Below, piece after piece: positions 1 through 9,692 of a stretch of DNA of 64,000 nt; positions within the stretch are counted from its first letter, which is position 1, and the number at the start of each line of letters is the position of its first letter. The DNA lies in assembly GCF_000718305.1 (NCBI RefSeq), contig NZ_JOFQ01000004.1:310001-374000 (forward strand), read 5' to 3'. The stretch comes from Streptomyces niger (GTDB lineage Bacteria > Actinomycetota > Actinomycetes > Streptomycetales > Streptomycetaceae). Both the position numbers and the translations under genes were made by a program. Under the pieces are notes generated by a model. It saw only the letters and a program-made list of their open reading frames with translations, had not been told where the DNA came from and did no database searches.

Positions 1-63
1 TGCGCCCCCCGCCTCGTGGGCGGGAGGTGACGGTCTTGAGGATCTACGAATACTGAGCGGCCG

Positions 64-90
64 AAAACCGCGTGGCCCCCGGCCACGCGG
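64..90 (-). terminator. Second hairpin with T-tract after rplO
   Basis: CCGCGTGGCC (68-77) and GGCCACGCGG (81-90) form a perfect 10-bp stem with a 3-nt loop. Read on the minus strand it is followed at once by TTTTCGG, the classical layout of an intrinsic terminator. It lies downstream of the rplO terminator, so it either backs that one up or attenuates a transcript starting between the two. Confidence 0.6.
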
Positions 91-201
91 TGTATTCTCC
101 GCGGCCCGCCGCATCAGCTACCTGACGCGCCGGTCCCCGGCGAAAGTACAGCAATAGTGCACGCCACCTTACCGGCGACCATGCCCCCCTTGGAACGACC
201 A

Positions 202-235
202 ACCGGGGATGCCCCAATTCGTGGGCATCCCCGGT
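202..235 (-). terminator. rplO / spc operon terminator
   Basis: A 13-bp perfect stem (ACCGGGGATGCCC at 202-214 against 223-235) with an 8-nt loop starts 29 nt after the rplO stop codon. There is no long U-tract, which is common in Streptomyces terminators. It implies the transcript carrying rplO ends here and does not simply run on. Confidence 0.75.
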
Positions 236-263
236 CAGTTGAATCACTCGCGTGCGAGCCGCG

Positions 264-719
264 TCAGAGCAGCTCGGTGACGCTGCCGCCGGCGGCGGCG
301 ATCTTCTCCTTGGCGGAGCCGGAGACGGCGTCGACCGTCACCTGCAGCGCCACGGAGATCTCGCCCTGGCCCAGGACCTTGACGAGCTCGTTGTTGCGCA
401 CCGCGCCCTTGGCGACCAGGTCGGCCACCGTGACCTCGCCACCCTCGGGGTACAGCGCGGCCAGCTTCTCCAGGTTCACGACCTGGAACTGCTTGTGAGC
501 GGGGTTCTTGAAGCCCTTCAGCTTCGGGAGACGCATGTGGAGGGGCATCTGCCCACCCTCGAAGCGCTCCGGAACCTGGTAACGGGCCTTCGTGCCCTTG
601 GTACCACGACCAGCGGTCTTACCCTTGGACGCCTCACCACGACCGACACGGGTCTTGGCGGTCTTGGCACCCGGGGCAGGACGGAGGTTGTGGACCTTCA
701 GCGGGTTGTTCTCCGCCAT
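264..719 (-). CDS. rplO: 50S ribosomal protein L15 (uL15)
   Basis: Large-subunit ribosomal protein L15, 151 residues, the usual bacterial length. It binds 23S rRNA late in 50S assembly. The N-terminal third is the typical Gly/Lys/Arg-rich extension ([17 protein letters not shown] around residues 27-43), and the C-terminal half is the globular L15/L18e fold. It is the last gene of the spc operon before a strong hairpin terminator. Its ATG follows the rpmD stop by one base, so the two are translationally coupled. secY, usually the next gene, is separated from it here by more than 260 bp. Confidence 0.97.
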   Translation of the reverse strand: MAENNPLKVHNLRPAPGAKTAKTRVGRGEASKGKTAGRGTKGTKARYQVPERFEGGQMPLHMRLPKLKGFKNPAHKQFQVVNLEKLAALYPEGGEVTVADLVAKGAVRNNELVKVLGQGEISVALQVTVDAVSGSAKEKIAAAGGSVTELL

Positions 720-720
720 G

Positions 721-900
721 TCAGTCGACCTCCTCGACCGTCACGAGGTGACGCACGGTGTGCACCATGCCGACGACCTCGGGACGGGCCTCCCGCACGA
801 CGCTGTCGTTCAGCCGCTTGAGGCCGAGCGAACGCAGCGTGTCACGGTGGTTCTGCTTGCTACCGATGTAGGACTTGGTCTGGGTGATCTTGATGCGCAT
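721..900 (-). CDS. rpmD: 50S ribosomal protein L30 (uL30)
   Basis: Small large-subunit protein of 59 residues, the normal size for bacterial L30. The start [13 protein letters not shown] and the motif [11 protein letters not shown] are diagnostic. The ATG at 898-900 overlaps the rpsE stop as ATGA, so the short form is chosen over a longer in-frame extension that would run into rpsE. It sits between rpsE and rplO exactly as in other bacterial spc operons. Confidence 0.97.
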   Translation of the reverse strand: MRIKITQTKSYIGSKQNHRDTLRSLGLKRLNDSVVREARPEVVGMVHTVRHLVTVEEVD

Positions 901-1505
901 CACGCATTCACCCCGGCACGCGCCCGCAGCAGAGCGGCGGGAGCAACGTCCTCCAGCGGCAGACCACGACGGGCGGCGATCTCCTCGGGCCGCTTGAGAC
1001 CCTGGAGCGCCTCCACCGTGGCGTGCACGATGTTGATCGGGTTCGACGAACCGAGCGACTTGCTCAGCACGTCGTGGATGCCGGCGCACTCGAGCACGGC
1101 GCGCACCGGGCCACCCGCGATCACACCGGTACCGGGGGAAGCAGGCTTGAGCAGGACGACGCCCGCGGCCTTCTCGCCCTGGATGGGGTGCGGGATGGTG
1201 CCGGCGATACGGGGGACCTTGAAGAAGTGCTTCTTGGCCTCCTCAACGCCCTTGGCGATGGCGGCCGGCACCTCCTTGGCCTTGCCGTAACCGACACCCA
1301 CGGTGCCGTCACCGTCGCCCACCACGACCAGCGCGGTGAAGCTGAAGCGACGACCACCCTTCACAACCTTGGCGACACGGTTGATGGCGACAACACGCTC
1401 GACGTAGGCGGTCTTCTCGGCAGCTGCGCCGCCGTCCCGCCGGTCCTTACGGTCCCGCCGCTCGCCGCCACCGGCGCCGCCACCGCGGCGCTGGGGTCCA
1501 GCCAT
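900..1505 (-). CDS. rpsE: 30S ribosomal protein S5 (uS5)
   Basis: S5 of 201 residues. An N-terminal Gly/Arg-rich extension (about residues 1-30) is typical of actinobacteria. It is followed by the double-stranded-RNA-binding-like S5 N-domain (about 38-100, with [20 protein letters not shown]) and the C-terminal domain. S5 contributes to decoding accuracy and to the helicase activity of the mRNA entry channel. The stop overlaps the rpmD start (ATGA), indicating coupled translation. Confidence 0.97.
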   Translation of the reverse strand: MAGPQRRGGGAGGGERRDRKDRRDGGAAAEKTAYVERVVAINRVAKVVKGGRRFSFTALVVVGDGDGTVGVGYGKAKEVPAAIAKGVEEAKKHFFKVPRIAGTIPHPIQGEKAAGVVLLKPASPGTGVIAGGPVRAVLECAGIHDVLSKSLGSSNPINIVHATVEALQGLKRPEEIAARRGLPLEDVAPAALLRARAGVNA

Positions 1506-1551
1506 TGGAATTACCTCTCTCTGTTACGTCCGCTAGCTACGGAACCGGGGC

Positions 1552-1935
1552 TCAGAACTTCAGCCCGGCTTCGCGGGCGGCGTCGGCCAGAGCGGCAATC
1601 CGCCCTGCGTACTGCTTGCCACCACGGTCGAACACGACGGCCTCGACACCGGCAGCCTTGGCACGCTCGGCGACCAGGGCGCCGACCTGCTTCGCCTGGG
1701 CGCTCTTGTCGCCCTCGCCACCACGGATCGACGCGTCCAGGGTCGACGCAGAGGCCACGGTGTGGCCCTTGATGTCGTCGATGACCTGAGCGGTGATGCC
1801 GCGGTTGGACCGCGTCACGACCAGACGAGGACGCTCCGGGGTACCCGAAATCCGCTTACGGATGCGGATGTGGCGACGCTTAGCGGCGGCGCGCTTGTAG
1901 GCGTCGCCCTTCGCGATCTTCACACCGTATGCCAT
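1552..1935 (-). CDS. rplR: 50S ribosomal protein L18 (uL18)
   Basis: L18 of 127 residues, a 5S rRNA-binding protein that with L5 and L25 forms the central protuberance. The basic N-terminus ([20 protein letters not shown]) and the motif [12 protein letters not shown] match the family. It begins only 3 nt after the rplF stop. A 46-nt gap with a purine-rich ribosome site separates it from rpsE. Confidence 0.97.
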   Translation of the reverse strand: MAYGVKIAKGDAYKRAAAKRRHIRIRKRISGTPERPRLVVTRSNRGITAQVIDDIKGHTVASASTLDASIRGGEGDKSAQAKQVGALVAERAKAAGVEAVVFDRGGKQYAGRIAALADAAREAGLKF

Positions 1936-1938
1936 GGC

Positions 1939-2478
1939 TTACTTACCAGCCTTTCCGACCTTGCGGCGGATGACCTCGCCGGCGTACTTGACGCCCTTGG
2001 CCTTGTACGGGTCGGGCTTGCGCAGCTTGCGGATGTTCGCGGCGACCTCGCCGACCTTCTGCTTGTCGATGCCCTCGACGCTGAGCTTGGTCGGGGACTC
2101 GACCTTGAACGAGATCCCCTCGGGGGCCTCGACCAGGATCGGGTGGCTGTAGCCCAGCGAGAACTCCAGGTTGGAGCCCTTCGCCTGGACGCGGTAACCC
2201 ACACCGCTGATCTCGAGCGCCTTGCTGTAGCCCTGGGTCACGCCGGTGATCATGTTCGCCACCAGCGTGCGGGACAGGCCGTGCAGGGCCTTGTTCTGAC
2301 GCTCGTCGTTCGGGCGGGTGACGGCAATGGCGCCGTCCTCACCCTTGGCGACCTCGATGGGCGCGGCGACGGTGTGCTGAAGGGAACCCTTGGGGCCCTT
2401 CACGGAGACCGTCCGGCCATCGATGGTGACGTCCACACCAGCGGGAACCTGGATGGGCAGCTTGCCAATACGCGACAT
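1939..2478 (-). CDS. rplF: 50S ribosomal protein L6 (uL6)
   Basis: L6 of 179 residues with the two repeated alpha/beta domains of the family (about 1-82 and 83-179). It starts [15 protein letters not shown] and ends with the conserved stretch around [16 protein letters not shown], which contacts 23S rRNA helix 97 near the factor-binding site. Length and operon position are normal. Confidence 0.97.
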   Translation of the reverse strand: MSRIGKLPIQVPAGVDVTIDGRTVSVKGPKGSLQHTVAAPIEVAKGEDGAIAVTRPNDERQNKALHGLSRTLVANMITGVTQGYSKALEISGVGYRVQAKGSNLEFSLGYSHPILVEAPEGISFKVESPTKLSVEGIDKQKVGEVAANIRKLRKPDPYKAKGVKYAGEVIRRKVGKAGK

Positions 2479-2500
2479 TAGCTATTCCTCCGTTCCCTGG

Positions 2501-2899
2501 TTACCAGACGTAGGCGAGAACTTCTCCGCCTACACCCTTCTTGCTGGCCTGCTGACCGGTCAGGAGACCGTAGGACGTGGAGATGATCGCCACGCCCAGG
2601 CCGCCGAGGACCTTCGGCAGGTTGGTGGACTTTGCGTAGACCCGCAGGCCCGGCTTCGAAATCCGCTTGATGCCGGCGATCGAGCGCTCGCGGTTCGGGC
2701 CGAACTTCAGCTCGAGGACGAGGTTCTTACCGACCTCGGCGTCCTCGACCTTCCAGCCGGTGATGTAACCCTCCTGCTGGAGGATCTCCGCGATGTGCGA
2801 CTTGATCTTGCTGTGCGGCATCGCCACGGTGTCGTGGTAAGCCGAGTTCGCGTTACGCAGACGAGTCAGCATGTCTGCGATGGGGTCAGTCATGGTCAT
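2501..2899 (-). CDS. rpsH: 30S ribosomal protein S8 (uS8)
   Basis: S8 of 132 residues, a primary 16S rRNA-binding protein and, in Escherichia coli, the translational repressor of the spc operon. [17 protein letters not shown] and the C-terminal [12 protein letters not shown] motif are diagnostic. Two ATG codons lie six bases apart. The upstream one has a GAAGG ribosome site at good spacing and is used here. An unusually long 240-bp gap precedes it (2,900-3,139). Confidence 0.97.
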   Translation of the reverse strand: MTMTDPIADMLTRLRNANSAYHDTVAMPHSKIKSHIAEILQQEGYITGWKVEDAEVGKNLVLELKFGPNRERSIAGIKRISKPGLRVYAKSTNLPKVLGGLGVAIISTSYGLLTGQQASKKGVGGEVLAYVW

Positions 2900-3139
2900 G
2901 AATTGGCCTTCGGCCTCTCTCGCCGGGGTTTCCTATATGCGCCATCCCTCTCCCCACTCACGGGCGGGACGGGTGCGGCACGGGGACCTACGGCGTAGTA
3001 AGCGACTTTGAGCGGGCACGGTGGCCCGCGGTCGGTCTCGGGCGGCGGGCGCCCAACCCTTCCACTCTAGGTGATGAAGGACCGGGCCCCCGCCGACCGA
3101 ACGCTTACCGAGAGCCTCCGGTAAATCCCAAGTGGGGAC
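2900..3139 (-). other. rpsN-rpsH intergenic spacer
   Basis: A 240-bp gap inside an operon whose other spacers are mostly under 60 bp. No gene is seen. It contains two short inverted repeats: GCGGGC at 3,012-3,017 against 3,024-3,029, and TTACCG against CGGTAA around 3,104-3,124. It could hold an internal promoter or a regulatory structure for rpsH and the genes after it. In E. coli the S8 repressor site is in the spc mRNA, but I see no sequence proof of such a site here. Confidence 0.4.
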
Positions 3140-3325
3140 TTACCAGGAGCTCTTGGTCACGCCCGGCAGCTCGCCACGGTGAGCCATCTCACGAAGGCAC
3201 ACGCGGCACAGGCCGAACTTGCGGTAGACGGAGTGCGGACGACCGCAGCGCTGGCAGCGGGTGTACGCGCGCACGCCGAACTTGGGCTTGCGAGCAGCCT
3301 TCGCGATGAGAGCCTTCTTCGCCAT
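3140..3325 (-). CDS. rpsN: 30S ribosomal protein S14, zinc-binding type (uS14)
   Basis: The 61-residue zinc form of S14 (type Z). Four cysteines, C24 and C27 (CQRC) and C40 and C43 (CRVC), form the zinc knuckle. The longer zinc-free paralogue made under zinc limitation is about 101 residues and is not in this window. It starts [21 protein letters not shown], with the ATG 5 nt after the rplE stop. Confidence 0.97.
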   Translation of the reverse strand: MAKKALIAKAARKPKFGVRAYTRCQRCGRPHSVYRKFGLCRVCLREMAHRGELPGVTKSSW

Positions 3326-3330
3326 CTCGC

Positions 3331-3891
3331 TCACGCCTCCTTGAACGGGAAGCCGAGGTGACGGAGGAGGGCGCGGCCCTCGTCGTCGTTGGTCGCCGTG
3401 GTGACCACGGTGATGTCCATACCCCGGGTACGGTCGATCTTGTCCTGGTCGATCTCGTGGAACATGACCTGCTCCGTGAGACCGAAGGTGTAGTTGCCCC
3501 GGCCGTCGAACTGCTTCGGCGACAGACCACGGAAGTCGCGGATGCGCGGCAGCGCGAGCGACAGCAGGCGGTCCAGGAACTCCCACATGCGGTCACCGCG
3601 GAGGGTGACGTGGGCACCGATCGGCTGGCCCTCACGCAGCTTGAACTGCGCGATGGACTTACGGGCCTTGGTCACGGCCGGCTTCTGGCCGGTGATCGTG
3701 GTGAGGTCGCGGATGGCGCCCTCGATCAGCTTGGAGTCGCGGGCGGCGTCGCCCACACCCATGTTGACCACGATCTTGGTCAGACCGGGGATCTGCATGA
3801 CGTTCTCGTACGAGAACTCGTCCTTCAGCTTCCCGGCGATCTCTTCGCGGTAGCGCTGCTTGAGACGCGGCGCGTTGGTGGTGGCAGTCAT
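3331..3891 (-). CDS. rplE: 50S ribosomal protein L5 (uL5)
   Basis: L5 of 186 residues binds 5S rRNA and contacts the P-site tRNA. The conserved motifs [28 protein letters not shown] and the C-terminal MDITVVTTA are present. The start ATG overlaps the rplX stop as ATGA, a sign of translational coupling. Length is typical. Confidence 0.97.
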   Translation of the reverse strand: MTATTNAPRLKQRYREEIAGKLKDEFSYENVMQIPGLTKIVVNMGVGDAARDSKLIEGAIRDLTTITGQKPAVTKARKSIAQFKLREGQPIGAHVTLRGDRMWEFLDRLLSLALPRIRDFRGLSPKQFDGRGNYTFGLTEQVMFHEIDQDKIDRTRGMDITVVTTATNDDEGRALLRHLGFPFKEA

Positions 3892-4214
3892 CAGATGTCC
3901 TCACCGGTCCGCTTGGCAACGCGGATCTTGTTGCCTTCGTCATCGAAGCGGTACCCGACGCGGGTGACGACCTTGTTGCCGTCCTTCTCCACCACGAGCT
4001 GAACGTTGCTCACGTGGATCGGGGCCTCGGTCGTCACGATGCCGCCGGTCTGCGAACCGCGAGCGGTCTGACCGGCCTTGGTGTGCTTCTTGACCCGGTT
4101 GACACCCTCGACCAGGACACGGTCCTCGCGGGGGAAGGCCTGAATGACCTTGCCCTGCTTGCCCTTGTCCTTACCGGTGATGACCTGGACCAGGTCGCCC
4201 TTCTTGATCTTCAT
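3891..4214 (-). CDS. rplX: 50S ribosomal protein L24 (uL24)
   Basis: L24 of 107 residues, an assembly initiator for the 50S subunit that lies near the peptide exit tunnel. The N-terminal KOW motif ([20 protein letters not shown], residues 1-20) is clear. It starts 4 nt after the rplN stop and overlaps rplE by 1 nt. Confidence 0.97.
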   Translation of the reverse strand: MKIKKGDLVQVITGKDKGKQGKVIQAFPREDRVLVEGVNRVKKHTKAGQTARGSQTGGIVTTEAPIHVSNVQLVVEKDGNKVVTRVGYRFDDEGNKIRVAKRTGEDI

Positions 4215-4217
4215 CGG

Positions 4218-4586
4218 TTACAGCACCTCCGGCGCGAGCGAGATGATCTTCATGAACTTCTTCTCGCGCAGCTCACGGCCCACGGGGCCGAAGATGCGGG
4301 TGCCGCGGGGGTCGCCATCGTTCTTGAGGATGACGGCCGCGTTCTCGTCGAAGCGGATGTACGAACCGTCGGGACGGCGGCGCTCCTTCACGGTGCGCAC
4401 GATGACCGCCTTGACGACGTCACCCTTCTTCACGTTGCCACCGGGGATCGCATCCTTCACGGTGGCGACGATGACGTCACCGATGCCCGCGTAGCGTCGG
4501 CCCGAGCCACCGAGCACACGGATGGTGAGAATTTCCTTCGCACCCGTGTTGTCGGCGACGCGAAGCCGAGACTCCTGCTGGATCAC
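4218..4586 (-). CDS. rplN: 50S ribosomal protein L14 (uL14)
   Basis: L14 of 122 residues. It starts [18 protein letters not shown] and has the family signature [20 protein letters not shown]. It forms intersubunit bridges with 16S rRNA. In many bacteria it is the first gene of the spc operon. Here a 131-bp spacer with a 12-bp hairpin separates it from rpsQ, consistent with an operon boundary or internal promoter. Confidence 0.97.
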   Translation of the reverse strand: MIQQESRLRVADNTGAKEILTIRVLGGSGRRYAGIGDVIVATVKDAIPGGNVKKGDVVKAVIVRTVKERRRPDGSYIRFDENAAVILKNDGDPRGTRIFGPVGRELREKKFMKIISLAPEVL

Positions 4587-4614
4587 GTCTATCTCCTGAT
4601 CGTCTGCCGGTTCC

Positions 4615-4648
4615 CGGCAGGGACGCGCCTACTGGAGCGTCCCTGCCG
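4615..4648 (-). other. Hairpin at the S10/spc operon boundary
   Basis: CGGCAGGGACGC (4,615-4,626) pairs perfectly with 4,637-4,648, leaving a 10-nt loop. It lies between rpsQ and rplN, the point where the S10 and spc operons are separate transcription units in E. coli. No U-tract follows. It may be a partial terminator, an RNA-processing site or part of the rplN leader. A second small inverted repeat (AATTCCC at 4,702-4,708 and GGGAATT at 4,713-4,719) overlaps the rpsQ stop codon. Confidence 0.55.
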
Positions 4649-4717
4649 AGCCTGGCGGAACTTTTCCGAGGGAATCCCCCTCGGGGGGATGTGCTTGCCT
4701 GAATTCCCGAAAGGGAA

Positions 4718-5002
4718 TTACTTGGCCTTCTCGAGGATCTCGACGACGCGCCAGCGCTTCGTCGCGGACTGCGGCCGGGTCTCCATGAGGAGGACGCGGT
4801 CGCCGACACCCGCGGCGTTCTGCTCGTCGTGCGCCTTGAGCTTGTTCGTACGACGGATGACCTTGCCGTACAGCGCGTGCTTGACGCGGTCCTCGACGGC
4901 GACGACGACGGTCTTGTCCATCTTGTCGCTGACGACCAGACCCTCACGGGTCTTGCGGAAGCCGCGCTCCTGCTTCTTCTCAGTCACATTCGTCTCGCTC
5001 AT
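4718..5002 (-). CDS. rpsQ: 30S ribosomal protein S17 (uS17)
   Basis: S17 of 94 residues, an OB-fold 16S rRNA-binding protein needed early in 30S assembly. The signature is [22 protein letters not shown]. The start ATG overlaps the rpmC stop as ATGA. It is the last gene of the classical S10 operon set. A hairpin-containing spacer follows before rplN. Confidence 0.97.
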   Translation of the reverse strand: MSETNVTEKKQERGFRKTREGLVVSDKMDKTVVVAVEDRVKHALYGKVIRRTNKLKAHDEQNAAGVGDRVLLMETRPQSATKRWRVVEILEKAK

Positions 5003-5226
5003 CAGGCGCTCTCCACCGTCTCGATGCCGAGCTCGCGCTCACGCATCAGGGTGTAGATCCGGGCGATGTCCTTGCGGACGGCCTTCAGCCGGCCGTGGTT
5101 TTCGAGCTGTCCGGTCGCCGCCTGGAAGCGGAGGTTGAACAGCTCCTCCTTGGCCTCGCGGAGCTTCCCAACGAGGTCTTCGTTGTTCAGCTCACGCAGC
5201 TCGGTCGCCTTCGTACCGGCCGCCAT
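5002..5226 (-). CDS. rpmC: 50S ribosomal protein L29 (uL29)
   Basis: L29 of 74 residues, two long helices at the exit tunnel rim that help form the docking site for signal recognition particle and trigger factor. [20 protein letters not shown] and the motif [15 protein letters not shown] are diagnostic. The ATG at 5,224-5,226 overlaps the rplP stop. A GTG immediately before it is in frame but is less likely to be the start. Confidence 0.96.
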   Translation of the reverse strand: MAAGTKATELRELNNEDLVGKLREAKEELFNLRFQAATGQLENHGRLKAVRKDIARIYTLMRERELGIETVESA

Positions 5227-5645
5227 CACGACTCACCTGCCTCGCGCCGCACGATGCGGCACTTCATCGGAAGCTTGTGGGCGGCGCGGGTCAGCGCCTC
5301 CTTGGCAACCTTTTCGTTCGGGAAGGACAGCTCGAACATCACCCGGCCGGGCTTGACGTTCGCGACCCACCACTCCGGAGAACCCTTACCGGAACCCATG
5401 CGGGTCTCGGCAGGCTTCTTCGTCAGCGGACGGTCGGGGTAGATGTTGATCCACACCTTGCCGCCGCGCTTGATGTGACGGGTCATGGCAATACGAGCGG
5501 ACTCGATCTGCCGGTTCGTCACGTAGGCCCCGGTCAGGGCCTGGATACCGTACTCACCGAAAGCGAGCTCGGTACCACCCTTGGCCATGCCGTGGCGCTT
5601 CGGGTGGTGCTGCTTGCGGTGCTTGACCCTGCGAGGGATCAGCAT
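5226..5645 (-). CDS. rplP: 50S ribosomal protein L16 (uL16)
   Basis: L16 of 139 residues, located near the A-site tRNA elbow and needed for late 50S assembly. It starts [19 protein letters not shown]. The conserved R/K-rich patch and the [18 protein letters not shown] signature are present. It follows rpsC by 5 nt and overlaps rpmC, as in other S10 operons. Confidence 0.97.
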   Translation of the reverse strand: MLIPRRVKHRKQHHPKRHGMAKGGTELAFGEYGIQALTGAYVTNRQIESARIAMTRHIKRGGKVWINIYPDRPLTKKPAETRMGSGKGSPEWWVANVKPGRVMFELSFPNEKVAKEALTRAAHKLPMKCRIVRREAGES

Positions 5646-5650
5646 GTCGG

Positions 5651-6487
5651 TCAGGCCTCCGTTCCGGTGCTCTCAGCCGGAGCAGCGGCAGCGGCCTCGG
5701 CCTTGGGGGCCTCGGCACCTGCTGCATTGCCCTGGGCGGGCTGCTGCTGCGGCTTGCGGCCGCGACCACCGCGCTCGCCACCGCGACGCGGGCGGTCGTT
5801 GCCACCGCGGGCCGGGCGGTTACCCGCACGGGCAGCGGCGTTCTCGGCGCGAACCTCGGCGATGTTCTTGACGTCGCCCTTGTAGATCCAGACCTTCACG
5901 CCGATGCGGCCGAAGGTCGTACGGGCCTCGAAGAAGCCGTAGTCGACGTTCGCACGGAGCGTGTGCAGGGGCACGCGGCCCTCGCGGTAGAACTCCGAGC
6001 GGGACATCTCGGCGCCGCCGAGACGACCGCCGCACTGGATCTTGATGCCCTTGGCGCCGGCCTTCATCGTCGACTGCATGCTCTTACGCATGGCGCGACG
6101 GAAGGAGACGCGCGAGGACAGCTGCTCCGCGACGGCCTGCGCGACCAGCTGGGCATCGGTCTCGGGGTTCTTGACCTCGAGGATGTTCAGCTGGACCTGC
6201 TTGCCGGTGAGCTTCTCCAGCTCACCGCGGATGCGGTCGGCCTCGGCGCCGCGGCGACCGATGACGATGCCCGGACGGGCGGTGTGGATGTCAACGCGGA
6301 CGCGCTCACGGGTGCGCTCGATCTCCACCTTGGAGATACCGGCGCGCTCCATGCCCTTCGTCATCATGCGACGAATGGCGACGTCTTCCTTGACGTAGTC
6401 CTTGTACAGCTTGTCGGCGTACCAGCGGCTCTTGAAGTCCGTGGTGATGCCGAGCCGGAACCCGTGCGGGTTTACCTTCTGGCCCAT
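5651..6487 (-). CDS. rpsC: 30S ribosomal protein S3 (uS3)
   Basis: S3 of 278 residues, longer than the 233 of E. coli because of a C-terminal Gly/Arg/Ala-rich tail (about residues 212-278, with [18 protein letters not shown]). Such a tail is typical of actinobacteria. The KH domain (about 40-108, with [16 protein letters not shown]) and the S3 C-domain are intact. S3 lines the mRNA entry tunnel. It overlaps the rplV stop by one base. Confidence 0.97.
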   Translation of the reverse strand: MGQKVNPHGFRLGITTDFKSRWYADKLYKDYVKEDVAIRRMMTKGMERAGISKVEIERTRERVRVDIHTARPGIVIGRRGAEADRIRGELEKLTGKQVQLNILEVKNPETDAQLVAQAVAEQLSSRVSFRRAMRKSMQSTMKAGAKGIKIQCGGRLGGAEMSRSEFYREGRVPLHTLRANVDYGFFEARTTFGRIGVKVWIYKGDVKNIAEVRAENAAARAGNRPARGGNDRPRRGGERGGRGRKPQQQPAQGNAAGAEAPKAEAAAAAPAESTGTEA

Positions 6488-6834
6488 TACCGGGTTCCTT
6501 CCTTGCTGCTGACGACCACGGTGATGTGGCTGGTCCGCTTGCGGATCCGGTAGGCACGGCCCTGGGCGCGCGGACGGAAGCGCTTCAGGGTCGGGCCCTC
6601 GTCGACGTACGCCTCGCTGATGAACAGCTGGGAGGCGTCCGTGTGGTCGTAGTTGTGCGCGGCGTTGGCAATGGCGCTGTCCAGCACCTTGCCCACCGGC
6701 ACGCTCGCGGCCTGCGGGGCGAAACGCAGGACCGCCTGAGCCTCCGTGGCATCCATGCCACGGACAAGGTCCACCACGCGGCGGGCCTTCATGGGCGTGA
6801 CACGCACGTAGCGCGCCTGGGCCCTGGCTTCCAT
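6487..6834 (-). CDS. rplV: 50S ribosomal protein L22 (uL22)
   Basis: L22 of 115 residues, whose beta-hairpin lines the exit tunnel near the macrolide site. The family signature [20 protein letters not shown] opens the protein, and the hairpin region [20 protein letters not shown] is intact. The start at 6,832-6,834 has a GAAGGGA ribosome site six bases upstream. An ATG eight codons further upstream has no such site and is not used here. Confidence 0.95.
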   Translation of the reverse strand: MEARAQARYVRVTPMKARRVVDLVRGMDATEAQAVLRFAPQAASVPVGKVLDSAIANAAHNYDHTDASQLFISEAYVDEGPTLKRFRPRAQGRAYRIRKRTSHITVVVSSKEGTR

Positions 6835-6878
6835 GGTTGTCCCTTCGGTGTCAGTCATAGTCTTCGCTCTTCCGCTGA

Positions 6879-7160
6879 TCAGCGACGACGCGACTTGCGG
6901 TCGTCCTTCTCGTGGCCGCGGAAGGTGCGGGTCGGCGCAAACTCGCCGAGCTTGTGGCCGACCATCGACTCGGTGACGAACACCGGGACGTGGGTCTTGC
7001 CGTTGTGCACCGCCAGCGTGTGGCCGAGCATGGCCGGCACGATCATGGAGCGACGGGACCAGGTCTTGATGACGTTCTTGGTGCCGGCTTCGTTCTGGAC
7101 ATCCACCTTCTTGATCAGGTGGTCGTCGACGAAGGGCCCCTTCTTGAGACTGCGCGGCAT
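6879..7160 (-). CDS. rpsS: 30S ribosomal protein S19 (uS19)
   Basis: S19 of 93 residues, a 16S rRNA-binding protein of the 30S head next to S13. [15 protein letters not shown] and [19 protein letters not shown] are diagnostic. Length is normal and it lies between rplB and rplV as expected. Confidence 0.97.
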   Translation of the reverse strand: MPRSLKKGPFVDDHLIKKVDVQNEAGTKNVIKTWSRRSMIVPAMLGHTLAVHNGKTHVPVFVTESMVGHKLGEFAPTRTFRGHEKDDRKSRRR

Positions 7161-7172
7161 CTAAACCCGCTC

Positions 7173-8009
7173 CTAGCGCTTCTTGTTCGTCTTGCGGCGG
7201 CGGACGATGTACTTGTTCGAAGCCTTCTTGGGCGAACGCGTACGACCCTCCTTCTGACCCCACGGCGAGACCGGGTGGCGACCACCGGAGGTCTTGCCCT
7301 CACCACCACCGTGCGGGTGGTCGACGGGGTTCATCACGACACCACGCACGGTCGGGCGGACGCCCTTCCAGCGCATGCGGCCGGCCTTGCCCCAGTTGAT
7401 GTTCGACTGCTCGGCGTTGCCGACCTCGCCGACGGTGGCGCGGCAGCGGACGTCGACCAGGCGGATCTCACCCGACGGCATACGAAGGTGGGCCATGGTG
7501 CCCTCCTTCGCCAGCAGCTGCACGGAGGCACCCGCGGAGCGGGCGAACTTCGCGCCGCCGCCGGGCCGCAGCTCGATGGCGTGGAGCGTCGTACCGACCG
7601 GGATGTTGCGCAGCGCCAGGTTGTTGCCGGGCTTGATGTCGGCGCCAGGGCCGTTCTCGATCCGGTCACCCTGCGACAGGCCGCGGGGCGCGAGAATGTA
7701 GCGCTTCTCGCCGTCCGCGTAGTGCAGGAGCGCGATGCGCGCGGTGCGGTTGGGGTCGTACTCGATGTGCGCGACCTTGGCCGGCACGCCGTCCTTGTCG
7801 TGACGACGGAAGTCGATCACGCGGTAGGCGCGCTTGTGGCCACCACCCTGGTGGCGAACGGTCACACGACCGGCGTTGTTACGGCCGCCCTTGCTGTGCA
7901 GCGGGCGAACCAGCGACTTCTCCGGCGTGGACCGCGTGATCTCGACAAAGTCGGCGACGCTGGAGCCACGACGGCCCGGGGTCGTCGGCTTGTACTTGCG
8001 GATACCCAT
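7173..8009 (-). CDS. rplB: 50S ribosomal protein L2 (uL2)
   Basis: L2 of 278 residues, among the most conserved 50S proteins, needed for subunit association and peptidyl transfer. The N-terminal RNA-binding domain (about 60-190) and the C-terminal motif [20 protein letters not shown] carry the catalytically important histidine region. It is preceded by rplW with a 40-bp spacer. Confidence 0.98.
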   Translation of the reverse strand: MGIRKYKPTTPGRRGSSVADFVEITRSTPEKSLVRPLHSKGGRNNAGRVTVRHQGGGHKRAYRVIDFRRHDKDGVPAKVAHIEYDPNRTARIALLHYADGEKRYILAPRGLSQGDRIENGPGADIKPGNNLALRNIPVGTTLHAIELRPGGGAKFARSAGASVQLLAKEGTMAHLRMPSGEIRLVDVRCRATVGEVGNAEQSNINWGKAGRMRWKGVRPTVRGVVMNPVDHPHGGGEGKTSGGRHPVSPWGQKEGRTRSPKKASNKYIVRRRKTNKKR

Positions 8010-8049
8010 TTCTCAGTCCTCGTCCGATTCCGGACGATCCAGACCGCCG

Positions 8050-8373
8050 TCAGGCGGTCGGACCGCCGAAGATGTCGATGCGGTCGCCCTCGGCGAGGGT
8101 CACGATGGCGCGCTTGGTGTCAGCGCGCTTGCCGAAACCGGTGCGGGTGCGCTTGCGCTTGCCCTGCCGGTTGATCGTGTTCACCCCGGTGACCTTGACC
8201 GAGAAGACCGCCTCGACGGCCTGCTTGATCTGGGTCTTGTTGGCACGCGGGTCGACGATGAACGTGTACTTGTTCTCGTCCAGCAGCGCGTAGCTCTTCT
8301 CGGACACGACGGGCTTCACGAGCACGTCACGGTGGTCCGTGAAGGTCTTGCTGGTAACGGTCGCCTCAGCCAT
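8050..8373 (-). CDS. rplW: 50S ribosomal protein L23 (uL23)
   Basis: L23 of 107 residues, the exit-site protein that docks trigger factor and SRP. The segment [19 protein letters not shown] is the family signature, followed by [15 protein letters not shown]. The ATG overlaps the rplD stop as ATGA, so translation is coupled. Confidence 0.97.
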   Translation of the reverse strand: MAEATVTSKTFTDHRDVLVKPVVSEKSYALLDENKYTFIVDPRANKTQIKQAVEAVFSVKVTGVNTINRQGKRKRTRTGFGKRADTKRAIVTLAEGDRIDIFGGPTA

Positions 8374-9023
8374 CAGGCGTCGCTCCCTTCGGTCTCAACG
8401 GCCTTGGGGCCAGACACGAAGGACTCGAAGGCGGCCTTGGTGAAGACCACGTCGTCGGAGACGAGCACGTCGTACGTGTTCAGCTGGCCCGGCTCCAGGA
8501 TGTGGACCTGGGGCAGGTTGCGGGCGGACAGCCACGCGGCCTCGTCGGAACGCTCGGCGACCAGGAGCAGGTTCTTGCGCTCCGAGATCTTGCCGAACAG
8601 CGTCTTGGCGGCCTTGGTGGAGGTCGCGCCCTCGACCACGTCGGAAACGACGTGGACGCGGTCGTGGCGGGCCCGGTCGGTGAGGGCACCGCGCAGGGCG
8701 GCGGCCTTCATCTTCTTCGGGGTCCGCTGCGCGTAGTCACGCGGCACGGGGCCGTGGACGATGCCACCGCCGGCGAACTGCGGCGCACGGGTCGAACCCT
8801 GGCGCGCGCGGCCGGTGCCCTTCTGGCGGTACGGCTTCTTGCCACCGCCGCGGACCTCACCACGGGTCTTGGTCTTGTGCGTGCCCTGACGGGCCGCGGC
8901 CAGCTGTGCGACGACGACCTGGTGGATCAGCGGAACGCTGACCTTCGCGTCGAAGATCTCCGCGGGGAGCTCGACGGTCCCGGCCTTGTCGCCTGCCGGC
9001 GAAAGGATGTCAATGGTGCTCAT
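8373..9023 (-). CDS. rplD: 50S ribosomal protein L4 (uL4)
   Basis: L4 of 216 residues. An extended loop (about 45-95, with [20 protein letters not shown]) reaches the exit tunnel constriction beside L22. In E. coli L4 also represses its own S10 operon. Here that function is only a family-based possibility. Length and position after rplC are standard. Confidence 0.97.
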   Translation of the reverse strand: MSTIDILSPAGDKAGTVELPAEIFDAKVSVPLIHQVVVAQLAAARQGTHKTKTRGEVRGGGKKPYRQKGTGRARQGSTRAPQFAGGGIVHGPVPRDYAQRTPKKMKAAALRGALTDRARHDRVHVVSDVVEGATSTKAAKTLFGKISERKNLLLVAERSDEAAWLSARNLPQVHILEPGQLNTYDVLVSDDVVFTKAAFESFVSGPKAVETEGSDA

Positions 9024-9031
9024 CGGTTACC

Positions 9032-9676
9032 TCAGGCCCCCTTGGCCGCGGTACGGACCAGGACGAGGCCGCCGTTCGGACCAGGAACTGCGCCCTTGAT
9101 GAGCAGCAGACCCTTCTCCGCGTCAACGGCGTGGACGGTCAGGTTCTGGGTGGTGACCCGCTCATTGCCCATACGGCCGGCCATCCGCATGCCCTTGAAC
9201 ACGCGGCCCGGGGTGGCGCAGCCACCGATGGAGCCCGGCTTGCGGTGGATGCGGTGCGCACCGTGCGAAGCCTTGCCACCGGCGAAGCCATGGCGCTTCA
9301 TGACACCGGCGGTGCCCTTGCCCTTGGTCTTGCCGGTCACGTCGACCTTGATGCCGGCGTCGAAGACCTCGGCGCTGACCTCCTGGCCGAGGGTGTACTC
9401 GCCGGCGTCGGCGGTACGGACCTCGACGAGGTGACGGCGGGGGGTGACGTCGGCCTTGGCGAAGTGGCCCTTGAGGGGCTTGTTCACCTTGCGCGGGTCG
9501 ATCTCGCCGAAGGCGATCTGGACGGAGTCGTAACCGTCCTGGTCTGCGGTGCGCACCTGGGTGACGACGCACGGGCCGGCCTTGACCACGGTGACCGGGA
9601 CGACGCGGTTGTTCTCGTCCCACACCTGGGTCATGCCGAGCTTCTCGCCCAGGAGGCCCTTGATCTGCTTAGCCAT
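9032..9676 (-). CDS. rplC: 50S ribosomal protein L3 (uL3)
   Basis: L3 of 214 residues, one of two proteins that start 50S assembly, with a long loop approaching the peptidyl transferase centre. [19 protein letters not shown] and the signature [20 protein letters not shown] are present. It follows rpsJ by 16 nt in the expected operon order. Confidence 0.97.
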   Translation of the reverse strand: MAKQIKGLLGEKLGMTQVWDENNRVVPVTVVKAGPCVVTQVRTADQDGYDSVQIAFGEIDPRKVNKPLKGHFAKADVTPRRHLVEVRTADAGEYTLGQEVSAEVFDAGIKVDVTGKTKGKGTAGVMKRHGFAGGKASHGAHRIHRKPGSIGGCATPGRVFKGMRMAGRMGNERVTTQNLTVHAVDAEKGLLLIKGAVPGPNGGLVLVRTAAKGA

Positions 9677-9692
9677 TCTCAGATCACCCGCC

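Larger units (their letters stand above)
1..263. other. Intergenic region downstream of rplO
   Basis: No convincing gene lies here. It is the space between rplO and the next minus-strand gene, which is off the left edge and in this operon order is normally secY. It holds two terminator-like hairpins (202-235 and 64-90), listed separately. The region must therefore contain the end of the spc transcript and probably a fresh promoter or leader for the downstream gene. I could not identify a -35/-10 pair with confidence. Confidence 0.6.
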
